Of a stretch of 64,000 nt of DNA, positions 13,115 through 26,270 are shown one piece after another. The translations under genes and the position numbers were made by a program. Where the stretch lies: positions 16,308,501 through 16,372,500 of the forward strand of contig AP031353.1 in assembly GCA_037833965.1 (NCBI GenBank), read 5' to 3'. Below the pieces are notes generated by a model. It saw only the letters and a list, made by a program, of their open reading frames with translations, did no database searches and was not told the origin of the DNA. The first letter of the stretch is position 1. Each line of letters begins with the position of its first letter. This DNA is from Marchantia polymorpha subsp. ruderalis. Its lineage: Eukaryota; Streptophyta; Marchantiopsida; Marchantiales; Marchantiaceae.

Positions 13115-14315
13115 TAGTCAGTGGTCTTTCCCCAAATCTTATGAAAAACAACACTTCAACACATGTATGTCCTAGAATTTTGTACCCCTGTCGAGGGAAA
13201 TCTCAGACCTTAGAGGTTAGTTAGTTGGCAGAAACAAGGCAATTTGGGTGATGCCTTTGCAAATAGTGGATGTCATCTTGCCAATCGGGGGAAATCTGAA
13301 ACGAATTTCCCGACTGTTGAATTATACAACTGTTTGACAAATTCGACTCAACAGTCATTATATTTCTAAGTTACACCTGAATATTGGCTTGAGTATTACG
13401 TGAAGTAGTGTTCTTCCTGATCCAACAAATGTCTAGATGAGGTGCTTCCTGGGGGTCGAGTCGTACTAATTGCCGCTCCTGTGCCGAAACAGGAGTCGTT
13501 TGTGGTCGAAACCCTTGAATGTTAGTTTGACATTCTAATCGTAAAGGAAAGTTACTTGTTATCTAATTGTGAAGATATAATTTCCTTCGACAGAGCGACC
13601 GGTTATCAAAAGCGCGAAGTGTTTCTGATCAGTAAAGGCACATAAACGCGTTTGTCATGATTCAACCGTGAGCATGCCACAATCCCGCCGTGAAGTTGTG
13701 GGTTCTCTCTGCGATAAGGAAGAATAGCTTGAAATGTACAGCAGGTGGTTGAGGTCCACACGACGACGCTTGCTTGCGTCTCGTCAGCTCTGGTGTGAAA
13801 CTTGAAAAGGCTGGACTTGGTGCGTCACTGTAATCAATCACAGAGTAAAGTTAGAAGCTTATATTTGAGCTCGAACGACCAATACGAGTTTGAAACTAGC
13901 AAAAATAAAAGCACAAAAAGCTGTAATTTGCGATCACAAGGTTGACAAAGCAGCAGTAACAAGAATGAAGTATGTGATCCCGAGGCCTACAGAAACCCAT
14001 TTGAATAGATTCAGCTTAGAAGTAGACAGCAGGGCGACAAACCCAGATACTCACTAAATTTCGAACTCTACCGGAGTACTATCTCGGAAACCAGTCATTA
14101 CAAAGCACAATGCAAGATGTACCTAGATGCTCGTCTTGAGGTCGAGGCAGGAGAAAGGGAAATTGTTACGCCAAGTTTATGATGACTAATTTCCGATCAT
14201 CATAAAACTTGGCCTTTTTAGAGCTCCCATATTCAGATAACTCCCAAGTAATAAAGAATTCCATTGTAAATAAAGAAATGGTCAAACCTTGAACATCTGC
14301 CGTCCGACAACGACA
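13115..14315. other. Intergenic, no gene recognised
   Basis: No convincing open frame on either strand. It contains an inverted repeat at 14170-14213 close to the copia element. Confidence 0.6.
14170..14213. repeat. Inverted repeat, 16-bp arms with one bulged base
   Basis: The left arm GCCAAGTTTATGATGA is followed, after 11 bases, by its reverse complement with one extra A. It lies about 100 bp outside the copia 3' LTR and could fold into a hairpin. Confidence 0.7.
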
Positions 14316-14474
14316 TGCGTTGAAACAATGTTTATGTCTCGTTTATTGTCACAGACTTTGTTAAGTAAACTCCGCGGCCTACCACATATTTATAACTACC
14401 TAATTTGTTTTCTATCTATTGTCACACAGCTGTGTGACTCTCACTTCATGCTTTCAGGGAGTGTTTTTTCTACA
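14316..14474 (-). repeat. copia 3' LTR (shortened)
   Basis: It matches the 18852-19057 LTR through AAACAATGTT, ATTTATnACTAnCTAATTTG, GTGTGACTC and ATGCTTT, and the terminal block GGAGTGTTTnTTTnACA. Overall it is shorter and diverged, so indels have accumulated since insertion. Confidence 0.75.
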
Positions 14475-14484
14475 CCCACCTACT
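14475..14484 (-). other. Polypurine tract candidate
   Basis: On the element strand, a purine-rich run ending AGTAGGTGGG sits directly before the 3' LTR, where plus-strand DNA priming is expected. Confidence 0.45.
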
Positions 14485-14536
14485 ATTCCCAAAGCCTCTC
14501 GATTCAATGTAATTTTTACTATGTTTAGTGGTTTTG

Positions 14537-15629
14537 TTATGCAATCTGCTTCTTTTTTATTTTCGGTATATAATTGACTTGTAAGTCGCTTGCTTGAGCT
14601 CTTTCCCTTATAAAGTGATGTTGAAATTCTATATGCTTTGTTCTAACATGCAAAACAGGATTTGCTACTACTCTAATATATGACTGGTTGTTGCATAAAA
14701 ATAAGGTTGCTACTTTTTCACATAACCCTAACTCTGCCAATAATTGGCGTAAGAAAACAATGTCTTTTGCATACTCAAAAAGTGTACAATATTCAGCCTC
14801 AGTAGTTGACATCGTCACTAAAGACTGCAATTTGCTACTCCAATCAATTGTAGTACTTCGAAGCTTGTGAACTATTCCGGTTGTTGATCTTCAAGTATCA
14901 ACATCCTTCCTATAATCAGAGTAAGTAAAGATATGATACATCAAACCTCCATGTTGCTTGAAGTGAAGATCCCAATTTATCTTTTAGCTTCAAATACTGC
15001 AACATTGACTGTGCAAGAGCCCAATGAATCTCTTGAAAATGATGCATATATCGACATACACTATTTACTGCAAAGCTAATATCAAGTTTTGAGATAGTTG
15101 TGACAAAGAGAAATGATCCAATTATTGACCTATATAATGTAGCATCAACGGTTGGTGTTGTAGTGTGATGCTGTAAGTAGAATCCAGGAGCCATTAGATT
15201 ACAAACTGAGTTACAAGTCTCTAAATTTAATTTTTCTAGAAAATTTTGTATAATTTTTTGTTGATGCAAAGAGATTTTAGTCTTTGTTTTCTCTAATTTT
15301 GCCCCTAAGTAGAGCTTTGCATTATCCAGAATTGTCATATCAAATTCGCTTATAAGAATACTTTTGATCTTGTTGAGTTCATTATGATTATCTCCAACAA
15401 GCAACAAATCATCAACATAGAGTAGCACAATTCTATACTTGCTATCAATTATTGAGTAGTACATATTACTATCAGCTGTGCTCTTCTTGATTCCATGTTG
15501 TGTTAAAAAGGTATAGATTCTCTCATATGAAGCCTTTGGTGCTTGACGAAGGCCAGAGATAACTTTCAAAATTTTACTCATTTTTTTTTCTTTAAATACT
15601 TCAAAGCCATCTGGCACATACATGTACAC
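14537..15629 (-). pseudogene. copia reverse transcriptase and RNase H remnant
   Basis: The frame at 14916-15629 encodes a Ty1/copia reverse transcriptase (RVT_2 type). It has VISGLRQAPKASYERIYTFL and the catalytic LLYVDDLLLVGD, followed by the YLGAKLE and YRSIIGSFLF segments. The separate frame at 14537-14830 carries the copia RNase H signature MSTTEAEYCTLFEYAKDIVF and the RTKHIEFQHHFIRE tail. The two parts are out of frame and separated by stops, so no active polyprotein can be made. Copia RT copies the element RNA into DNA within virus-like particles. Confidence 0.93.
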
Positions 15630-16338
15630 ATTTTCATCGAACTTGTCATTTATGAAGGTTGTTTTAAAATCAAGCTTGGAAATCTTTCACTTTTATTTGC
15701 AGCTAAGAAAAGTATGGTTAGAACTGTGATTCACTTTACTACCAGAAAAAAGTTATTGTAAAAATAGACATACTTTAACTGTTTGTTTTCTCTAGCAACT
15801 ACCCTAGCTGTAAGCCTCAAAACTTCTCATGATGCTTCAACTTTGTATTTATAAACCCACTTTGCAGTAATTGGAGTGACTCCAAGAGACACTATGTCCT
15901 TATCTCCCATGTCAGGTTCTTATAAATTGATTCAACCTCTTATTCCATTGCTGATTTTCAACCTGCATGTGCCACTTCCTGTTGAAATGTGATTGGATCT
16001 TCATGTGATGACAACATTCATAAGTAGTCTTTAAATCTAGAGTTTGGAGCCATTTCTCTCATCGGGTTACTCTTGGTACGTACATGACTTCTCTATTGTC
16101 GTTCATAAACATGTGAAGTTGGACTAGATTCAACTTCATGGTTTGTTGCTTCGGACGGTGTATTCTCTTCATCAACAAACTTCTGATCATTGCTGTTTGA
16201 ATTCTGAACCTCTTGCACGTTTATATGTGAAAGTGATGTTAAACTTGAGCTTGGTATGATTTCCTCAATATTAATTTGTTCATCAGATAAACTAAACCTT
16301 GCTATCACTTCATCAACTTTCAACACAACTCATTATCA

Positions 16339-16472
16339 TTTCTAGAAAATGCTCGAAACGTGTCTTCTTCACGAGCGCAGCTTGTATCAAATAGAACTCT
16401 AGGGTCCGAAGGCGGACTCAAGGCGAAGTTCATGCGCTAATAAGGTAGGGATCGCGGGAACGTTTCTAGAAA
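16339..16472. repeat. Short GC-richer insertion inside the copia element, flanked by TTTCTAGAAA
   Basis: Between the integrase end and the linker to reverse transcriptase, a segment of about 124 bp has composition unlike the surrounding copia sequence. It is flanked by two copies of TTTCTAGAAA (16339-16348 and 16463-16472). That looks like a small secondary insertion with a 10-bp direct repeat, although the repeat is itself palindromic and similar to a heat-shock element half-site pair. Confidence 0.35.
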
Positions 16473-16559
16473 GCTTGATCCTGATTTAAAAGGTTTGGCT
16501 TTAGTTTTTGATGAAAAGGTTATGTCAACTTTGTATGAGCATTTCTCAATTCAAGAAAA

Positions 16560-17400
16560 TTGACTCTATTCTCATAACAACATCTCTAGTGATAATATAT
16601 TTTCTATGTTTTGGATAGTATATTCTATATGCTTTTGACTCACTGTCATAGCCGACCAACATGCATGATACTGATTTACTCTTCATTTTCATACGTTATT
16701 CCTTTGGAATATGAACATGAGCTATGTTTTAAAATATTCTTACCGTGGAATATTTTGATGGCTGTTTTTCAATGATTTGTCTTTGTTGGATCCATGTTCA
16801 CCAAAAGAGTTGTTGTATTAACAACTTCTATCCACAGGAATTTGGATAGCTGAGCTTCGAGTGCCATTGTTCAAGACTTCTTGATTATCGTTCGTTGTGC
16901 AACTTCATTCTGCTGAGGTGTATGAAATTGTGTCAGATTTTTTGTAATGTTTTTGACCTACAGGCGTGTTTCAAACTCCTTGGACATATACTCGATTCCT
17001 TTGTTGGATCTGAAAGTCTTGATCTTCTTATTTGTCTGTTTCTCCATCATTACTTTCAAGATTCAAAATTTTGAATATGTTTCATTCTTTGTCTTCATGA
17101 AATACAAAAACATCATTCTTGAATAATCTTCAATAAATGGTACAAAGTATCTAGACTTGCTTAGTGAAACACACAACAAAGATACCACTACTATTGTGTG
17201 AACTAGTATTAATTGTTCACTAGCTCTATTGACTGATTATCTAGTACATTTTTCTCTTGACTACTTACTAGCATGACATGTTGTGCAAACTTTATGAATA
17301 TCATATACTTGAGGCATTTCTACTACATAATTCTTTCTAGAAAAGTGAGGTAATTCATAGAATTTAAGATGATCAAACCTACGATGCCATAAAATTGAGT
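16560..17400 (-). pseudogene. copia integrase remnant with altered catalytic residues
   Basis: Near 17265-17400 the minus strand gives LWHRRFDHLKFYELPHFSRK and then CTTCHAS, the GAG-pre-integrase HHCC zinc finger. Near 16880-16990 it gives RSNKGIEYMSKEFE and HTPQQNEVAQRTI, matching the integrase core where families normally have RSDNGGEY and QQNGVAER. The catalytic Asp reads Asn and the Glu reads Gln. In-frame stops are present as well. The integrase is therefore dead. Confidence 0.8.
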
Positions 17401-17899
17401 TTTTTTTATGCTATTTATTACACCAACTAATGAGTTGAACATGTAGAGTCTGCTACATTGATCTCAATTACATGTAGCTATAAATTGCTTGTTAACCAAG
17501 TACTCCATGATCCATTAATCTATGAGCACATAAGATAGCATGGTCATTATATGCAAATTTACCTACTGAAATTAAATTGTTCCGCACAGACACTACGTAG
17601 AAAATATTGTCAAGCTTTATTTCATAAGTCTATGTTGAAATGTGAGCATTCCCATGTCCCTCAATTCTATATTGTTTTCCACTAGCTACCATCACGTTAC
17701 CTCCTTTCTCAAGCTTCATTGAATATAATGCTTCCTTATTTTATTTCCTGTCACGTGGTTATGATGATGGGTCACATTTGCTAATGTCTAATCAAAATTG
17801 TTTACACCATCATTGTATTGTACTTTTTTAACGTCATGCATGATGAAGTTGATTAACTTGCATCGCTCTCCCGAAGATCCTGCTCCAAGCTTCCTCTAT

Positions 17900-18733
17900 A
17901 AGTAGGTAAAAGTAAAATGTACTTCATTGCCACACATCCAACAAGAAATATTTTTAAATTCACAAACTTGATGGTATTGCTGGGGTGTGGAGGTCCGATC
18001 CTTGCTCCCATGTATTGACAATTACCGAATCGTCCTCCATTTCATTGAGAGCTTCTATCATACTCATGTCTCATTGGTGCACGTTGCCATTGCAAAGCTA
18101 GAGCTGCATCTTCATTTCCAAATCGTTGATTTCTCATCTCCTATCTATGTTCCTCAATGAAAAGTTTGTAGATAGTCTTTTCAACAGAAGAAAGTTCCTT
18201 CAAAGCACCAATGCTTTGAATAACTCCTTCGTGGTATCATGACATTTCATTTAGAACGATTAAAGCCATTGTATGGTTAGGTACAACCTCTCCCATTGAC
18301 GATAGCTTGTTCTTTAACTCCCTTGCTTTCTGGATGTATTGTGTAATTGATAATCCCTCCATCATCTTGAGTGAATGTAGTTGCTGGGATGAGAAAAGTA
18401 TTTGTCCTTTATCACCCGACTAGGAATTTCTCTCCAGCACTTCACCATCCGAATCATCATTCTTGGACACTGAATCCACCAGATCATCACTTACAGACAT
18501 TGCAATTGCCGCATGTGCTGTGTTCTTCAGTTTCATCAGCTGGATCTAGTTCACAAGTATACCATTTACTATGACAGTTGAGCTCCCACCATCTCGATTT
18601 TGTTTCGAGTTGTTTTCCAGAGATTGAATCGTTTGAGCATGAAACGTATCTTTAGTCGCAAAACTTGATAGTTGGATTCTTCCACCAACTTGTTGCTGTC
18701 TCTTGCAAGTATCATCTTGCTATCTCCATCCAT
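17900..18733 (-). pseudogene. copia gag remnant
   Basis: An ATG at 18733 begins a gag-like frame. After it, KLVEESNYQVLRLKIRFMLK and RFNLWKT match the N-terminal gag region of copia elements. A zinc-knuckle relic, CWMCGNEVHF, lies near 17915-17945. Several stops and frame changes occur in between. Gag would coat and package the element RNA. The start lies about 107 bp inside the primer-binding site. Confidence 0.7.
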
Positions 18734-18839
18734 GATGAAGCAATACACAGAATAGTAATAAATAAGTAGAATAAGAAATCTTACCTCGGAGAATAGTAGC
18801 AGAGCTCATTATTTTCTCTACAATAGTGTACTCGTTTTT

Positions 18840-18851
18840 GGTCTAATACCA
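18840..18851 (-). other. Primer-binding site (initiator tRNA-Met type)
   Basis: On the element strand TGGTATTAGACC follows the LTR terminus CA directly. It is close to the usual plant copia site TGGTATCAGAGC, complementary to the 3' end of initiator tRNA-Met, with differences expected of an old copy. Confidence 0.65.
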
Positions 18852-19057
18852 TGTCCGAGAAACAATGTTCATTGTGAACGTGTTGTTGTTTCTTGTCATA
18901 ATACTTCCTTATATACAGTTTGAGATTCACACTGAGACTTCCTTAGTTCACTTCAGCAGCCTACTACCTATTTATCACTAACTAATTTGTTTACTATCTA
19001 CTACCATGCAGCGGTGTGACTCCCACGCCATGCTTTGAAGGAGTGTTTCTTTTAACA
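18852..19057 (-). repeat. copia 5' LTR
   Basis: About 206 bp, beginning TGTTAAAAG and ending CTCGGACA on the element strand (TG...CA termini). It is bounded inside by the primer-binding site and pairs with the 14316-14474 LTR. Confidence 0.8.
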
Positions 19058-22000
19058 GTATGTGGGGCTGGAAGTGAGTATTTTTCAGCTCATCTATTAC
19101 TTTTCATCGGTGTCAAAGAGTAAGATGCAGATTCAACTGACTCAGTCAGTTATCTCACCGTTTTACATTCAAGCAACTCCTCGGAGGTACAGTTCTTCTC
19201 AGTTCACAATAATTATAAAGTATGTGCTACTCATTATCATGCTATCCGCATCGCATAAGAACAAAGCATCTATTTATTTCCACCGAACCTTGCTGATGTT
19301 GATTAAACATGCACCTTGTATTATTTCGAAATAGGACAAGATTTGATGATCATCAAGGAGAGAGACGACAGTGACATGACAGGAACATGGCGTAAACGTA
19401 GTGCAACGAGATCGTGACCAGCCTAGCTATAGGATTAGTAAATTTGAACATCTTCAATGTGAGAATGATTCGAAGATACACTAATCTGTATTGAAACATT
19501 AACCGATAGTGAAATGACTAGATTCGTAGAGATTTATGTTTCAAAGCCAGATCAAAGTTTCTCAGCACCAAAGTTTAGCTTGTCCTGAGCCTTCAGATAA
19601 AGTTTACTTCCTCAATAGAAGCTTCGAACACTAACTTTTGCTTTTAATATAAAAGAGGAAGAAACGATGGCGTATTCCTGAGCATGTAAAATATGCAAAA
19701 TATTTCTGCCATTCAGACAAGGTCTGGCATGTTCCTCCCTTCATATGCCACATTCATTGAGATTCTAATGCTTCATGCAACCTGGAAGTGGCAGACAACG
19801 TTGAGGATTCTCATTCCGAGTTTAAATGTTTCATACTAAAGATTTGATCTTATTTCGGTATATCAAAATACTTATCCATGTGTCGTTATTAACGATTGTG
19901 TCGATATTGTTGTATCTCAATGGTGTCTGCATTTCAAGTGCGACATTTGCTAGGCGTTCCAGATTCAAATATCACCTAACATATTCTAGTCGTATTTTAA
20001 AACTGAATACATTCTTTATTTTCGAATGAATGTGTATGTATCAGAAAATCTCACCGCATGATTGGACAAATTCGTTATGCATTGAACAGAATTCTATATT
20101 TTATCTTGAAACTACATAGTAGAGGCAGTAGAGGCCGTTTAGACCAGGCATAATTACTTATGTAATTAAATTTCACATATAGAATTCATTTGATACCCTG
20201 CATTATCAAAGCACGTCTCGCGCGAGATTCAGCCTTGACACCTCCAAAGTTCAAACAGTGCTTTAAATTTCTATTATCTTTTAGGCTTTGATATATAAAC
20301 TCACTGCCGCTTCTTGAAATCTGGGAGCAAAAACTGGAGAGAAAGGACTTGTATTCATTACTGGAAACTAGTTGTACCCTGACCAGCCTTTCAGACTCAG
20401 AAATGAGTCTGTTTTCTGTTCAAGACTCCTGCTTACTGAAAATTGATAGACTCATAGCAATTAGGTTGCGAACGTTGTAGCATTTTCGTGCATTACATCA
20501 ACAAATCAGATTGTCACTGTTCCTGTTGTTCGTTTAGTGGGAGAAAATCTGCAGCTCCAGTAATGAATAATTTAGATGTAATCTTGTCATTGATATCAGC
20601 TACTTTGACATATGTTTTGTTGACATTGCCTTCCTGCAGTACACTAGAAATCTGAGTAACTAAGTAACATGCAGTTTTTAACGAGGCGATCTGGAGTATA
20701 TCCTTGGTGGTTTTGTTGATAATATCTATCTTCCAGTATTGATAATTGTGACAAAAGAACATGAACGACAGTGAAGTATTTTGAGGAAGTTTTGGGGGTA
20801 AATTCAAGATTTTTCTTCATTGTCGAGTTCCATATGGGGGTTTCGCGATTGTGAAAGGTAATATTTTTAAGAAACTGATAACTGGGCTCTTTAATGCTCC
20901 ATCCGGAGTTTGCCATGATGTCTTGATACAGCATGCTGATTATGCACGCTCTTGGTTGGGACACTTTGATCTGCTCAAGTGATTGCACAATTTCGCTCAG
21001 CAGCTCTTGCGTCAGCAGCCAGCTTTTCGTTTCCACTAGGACCAGAGCCTCCATTCATTCAACCGCTAGCACCAGTAGACCCTCCCATAGCCCCGTTAGC
21101 CACCAGCTTCTCCGGTGCAAATCCAAATCCAAGACCTCTCTACAATGATCTACATTTTCTCTATGCTTCCACAAGATCTAACAGAAAAAACCATATCGTG
21201 TTTGTAAAAAACGTAAATTAACAGCTCATGAATAATGGGTGATAATCTTGACTTCTAAATCTGTGATCTTTTCTATTCAAATCCTTTCAAACTTGTTGTT
21301 TGTCATGTTTCTGCCACGTGTATGAAGCTGCTCTAAACTTTCTTGGTGCGCTTGCAAAACAGATATTTTTGCTGCATGATATTAAACTCAAATTTACCAA
21401 TTCGACTTTTGTTTGATACCATTTGATTCCGAACCACGTATCTAAGCATGTGCTTTTCATGCTCAGATTTCAGTCTAGTCGTTTACCACTGTTATTTCCA
21501 TCTTTCGAATTTGCAGTAAATATCAAATTTATTTTGAATGTTAAATTTTGAAACTCCTCCTTCCTCATGTCAATCTTCTTCCTGTCTGTGTGTAATCTAG
21601 TCATAACTCTATCATTCAAGAGCAATCGCATGAATGATACACAATGAGAGATTGAATGGTAATGTGGCTAAAAACTGAGTCAAGATTTCAGCATACTTAT
21701 GTGCAAAGATTGTGTTATTTTATCATTTTCATTTCCATGTTATTACTGATATTTCGATTTTAAACTACCACAAGTTGAGAGATTAATAATAATTCAAAAT
21801 TACTTCAAAAAATAATTCTTTGTCATCTTGGATTTGAGACTACTTTAATTATGAGAAGGATTCGATTTAGTGAAAGGATAGGAAAAGAATTATTATCTTT
21901 GTCTTTGATATTAAAATTTTTTTAATTGTGTATGCAGCAAGAATAAAAAACTATGTTAATACATATTGCAATTTTCATTGTGTTCAAACATTGGATAAAT

Positions 22001-25000
22001 CTTTCAATTCGTAATTTTTTTTGCAGAAATGTTGATTGATGTATTAATTTTGAATTCGAAACAGACCTTTCATACTTTCCAATTTTAGTAAGAGTTTTCA
22101 TAATTTCAATATAAATAATCAAAGTAGTTAATTCATCACAGTAAAAAAATGTTATCATACCGGAAATGTTCTCATAGTTAGAAGTTACAGAACGTACATT
22201 CTATTAGAAAGAAAAAATTGTGCATTTTATCAATCATCTCATATGGGAAAGAAACCAATAGTAACTTTCCTCTTCAAGACTAGAATCTTATAACACTATA
22301 AAAAGTGTTACAAAATCAATATTCTTGAACAACACTAGATACTGTTGGATTTTAGCTAACATGTATAAATTTGATTACAAAACTTATTTTTAGAGAGATG
22401 GAGTATAGAAGAAGTCATAGAGAAATATGCTTGATCAAAGTATGTCATCTTCAAGACAGATTAAGTGTGAACAGTATGAAGAATAAGTTTGAGCTTCCAC
22501 ATCCATTAAATTCAGATTACAAATGAGATTCGTATGTATAGATAAATGTAATAAATTTCTCTTAATTTCAGAATTTCTTTTTCAACTCTCACACCTTTAC
22601 CATTTGGAAGTCAAAGTTTCATGCTGTCATTAATCTCAAAAAAAAATCACAATTTTTTAATTGAATGTGATAGGGCAATTGATTGTAGTATCAGTGAAGA
22701 TTATTTGAAGTTTTGTATATCCTTTCAGGTTTCTATCTCAAAGCCATTCAAAGATAATAATTTGAAACTGGTAAAATTTCTATTTCTATTTCTGTTCTAG
22801 ATTATGTTGACTCCTTTCCTACAAAAAAAAATGATCTAGAGAGTCCATTATAATTTCAAAATTTGATTATGAAAAATGTGTCTTAGTTTGCAAGATATTT
22901 GGATGATGATTCACTTGCATCATCATTTCATTGCTGGAGCACTGACTTTTGTAATCAGACTATGGAATGCATAACTCCATCACTCACATGGAATTTTTAG
23001 AATCTCAATCCACTTCCACATATCAACCAAAGTGATAAGATGATTGTTTGGAGATGAACAAGAATATATAATTTTGTAGATAATGTTGAACCAAGTGTAA
23101 GCTCTTTAGTGGAGGAGTTCATAAAGTTTTCGTTATGAACTGTATAGTGATAGCTCAAAGTATAGTGGAGATGACCTCATTCCATACAAAATCTAAACAT
23201 TATCATTCTAATTTCAACTAAGATAACTGTTCGCGCTAAAAAATGAGAGAAAAGTTTAAACAAATAATAAGATAAATCCAACAATTCAATCAAGGTTATT
23301 ATTATGGGTTGGGAAAAACTTATCAATGATGTTTCTAGGCCAGAACTGAACTAGGTATTGATTACAGTACTTGAAATGGTTGGTTTTAGATTTTGACAAT
23401 TGGCTACAAAACTTCTTGAGGGCCTAAGCAATATTTGTCTTTCATTTGTTGACTCTCCTAGTTCTGAATTAGTCACACTCAGTCATGTAGTTCCCGGATC
23501 TGCCAGTGTAAATTCACAGTCACTGGGGCGCTCTATGGCCGTAGCTAATCTTAGGTCCGCAAAACGAGCAAACTTTGAAACGCTATTTATATCATTCGTC
23601 AGAAGAGTCATATGATTATCCACCATCTGATATATGATTCTTTCCTAAAGAGATACAACCTTCTCACAAGAGATATTACTCATCTTGATAAAATGCATGT
23701 TGAAACAATCGTAAGAAGTGTACAGAAGCCTACGATTTCATAACTATGTAGATAAAATTTCAAGATAATCAACCAAGAAATGTTTTTATTATTTACTGTC
23801 AGACCAATTTTGAAAATTGAATGAAAATGTTATAAATGAATCAAAATGAGAGACTACCAATTATTAACTGCAGAGACATCTAGGGAATTTTCTTTGTATA
23901 GTTAGGTCCATGTTGCAAACTACATCACCCTTCCTTGCAAATGACATGAGGCAATTCTGAAAAATCTATCACACTTGATATGAGCTAGCAGATGAAGACC
24001 GAAAACCAAGGACCAATCTTTATTTTCACTATTGTTGGAGCTTGATACTAGTATTTTTAGAATTGATAGCAATGAAAAATTCCAAATCCGATTTGAGAGT
24101 CATAATTGGTACTTGATCATCAGATAGGTGAATAATTATCTTACAGTCGATCTGAAACAAAAATATGTACATAATCCTATGCCTTTTAAAATTTTCTTTT
24201 ACTCTGAGGTTAATGTAATATCCGTGCACAAAATGCATATGTATACTTCATCCCGTGTTTTCTAAGCTTAATTATTCACTTCAATTTCTATAAACATAAG
24301 TCAAAATTGATCAAACAAGAAAAAATATCTTGTATATATGAAAATGTTTACATGGAACGCATTTAGCTGAACTAATTAACAAGGAATATCTCAAATAAAT
24401 TAAGAGATGATATATGAAACAACACTCATCGCTATGATTCTTATCATGCAATCTTGTGATACGATAAGAAAGTTTTTATCTCAATAGACCACAAGATGCC
24501 TTCGGTTACGTTTTGGATGTAGTACGTGAAAGGAACAATGCAAAAACCTCGTCACAAACATCATGTTTCCATTGCGGAGTGAAAAATGAGATTCTTAGCC
24601 CAAATCTGTATTCGACATAGGTAGTACTTCAGATTCTATAATCTACTTTTTCACAGTATATGAATATGTGAACTTAAAATGTTTTTCGTTATCATTTGCT
24701 CTATATACTTGTCATACCACATGCAAGTATGATATTGAGGATTGTTAACGACACGAAAGAATTAGGTGTGATGAAAATATACTGGTGTACTGAAAATATA
24801 TATAAAGTTGTAAAGGCATTCAAGTAAGTTTATGTTTTCTTAAGATCTTATTCAATTCAAAAATCTATATTTAGCAACATGTTATAAACTATTTGAAAAA
24901 AATGTATAAGATGTTTAATTTTGAATTTTAGATTAGATTGAATTTTTATGATTTTTTTATGTGAAAAAAATCAAAACTTGTTCCCAATACTGGATACATT

Positions 25001-26270
25001 TCAATCAGTCCTGGTATGTGAGTACAAAAAAAGGGCTCCTTCATGGTAGTTTTGAGGATTCATGTGGATCATATTCAAGATTAAAATGTACGATGAATAT
25101 ATTTGTAATAAATACTATATATAATGTAAATATTTATTCAATAATAAACTTGTCTGGATGTGGTGATCCGTTTTCAAAACACAAATCATTTTTCGTATAA
25201 TTCAAAAAAGTGATAGCAGACTACACATACATATATAATACAGGTACATGTATAACATGATTTCCTCTATCTCAGAAAAGTGTTTCACTCCAAATCTTAG
25301 AAAAGAAGTTGTTGCAAAACTATCAGCATCTCATGACCCACTTTACACTTAACACTATCAATGAGTCATCATGAATGGAGAGAAGGATTTGAAAAACTAT
25401 TTCCAAAGTAGAAATGAAACTTGCAGACTGAATTTTATTTCAACCAGATTTGATTTTAATCTCGGCTTCTATAGCATCGAAATATGTGAAAACACGTCTT
25501 ATACGCACCCGGAACCTAATCCTCATGCTTGTAAATCATGCAACTATGTTAATAACAAAACCTCTACAAGTTCAGGGGATTGATTCATAGAACTATTCAA
25601 ATCAACATGTTTCTATTGTCAAGAAATATAGTTCAGTTGTCAGGGTTGGATTCAGATACTCATACAGTCGTCACATGCACATTTTTAAAAAGCGACTCAT
25701 GAATCCGTAATCTAACCAAGATAGTTTACTGACATTTTGGTCACAACCGCTCAACCGCGTAGAATCCAATTGTTTCATTGTAACGACTCATGGGTCTACG
25801 GCTTTAACCCGGCTTAAACTTCTGTTGGACAAGTATCTGTAACTGGGTGTCTGTCACAACGATTTATTGAAACTCTACATGATAGGAATCACGTGTCCAT
25901 CACACATCTCAGCATCGTTTAGACAATTTCTTCAAAGCATCAAATAGATTGATCATGCATGTTACGACTTGGACATACCGAACCTTAATTTTGAGGTGGA
26001 CATACGATGACACAAGTAAAATCATTCTATAAATATTTGATATGCACTCAATGGAGTGCACCAGTAACAAAACCTTGGATTTCAGTTGGAGATACTATGA
26101 ACAAGGGAAAAACACCTAATTAGTCAAAGTGTCACTTACACAGTGGCATTCCAGTGATGTTCATACCAGAGCATCAATGTTAGCATCACACTATCGGGTA
26201 CATAAATACAAAGCGCTACCAATTTTTAGAAAAAAAAATAAGAGCAGTGGGTTGGACATCCATCTTGAGT
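19058..26270. other. AT-rich intergenic region with decayed coding-like patches
   Basis: Mostly AT-rich DNA. At 20514-21054 the minus strand has two overlapping open frames (97 and 136 codons) in different frames that could be one frameshifted coding relic. No family is recognised. A small plus-strand frame at 23400-23615 is also less AT-rich. Elsewhere I see only short AT-biased frames. Confidence 0.5.

Larger units (their letters stand above)
14316..19057 (-). mobile_element. Degenerate Ty1/copia LTR retrotransposon
   Basis: The complete layout is visible on the minus strand: 5' LTR (18852-19057), primer-binding site, gag with zinc knuckle, integrase, reverse transcriptase, RNase H, polypurine tract, 3' LTR (14316-14474). 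The gag-integrase-RT-RNase H order is that of Ty1/copia. The reading frames carry many stops and frameshifts, and the LTRs differ by substitutions and indels (about 206 versus 159 bp), so the insertion is old. I find no matching target-site duplication: GTATG on one side, CGACA on the other. Confidence 0.9.

Noticed and set aside
14311..19062. Target-site duplication of the copia element
   Set aside because: Flanking pentamers CGACA and GTATG do not match.
20514..21054. Frameshifted gene on the minus strand
   Set aside because: Protein-like in places, but I recognise no family and cannot show which frame is real; kept only as a note in the spacer entry.
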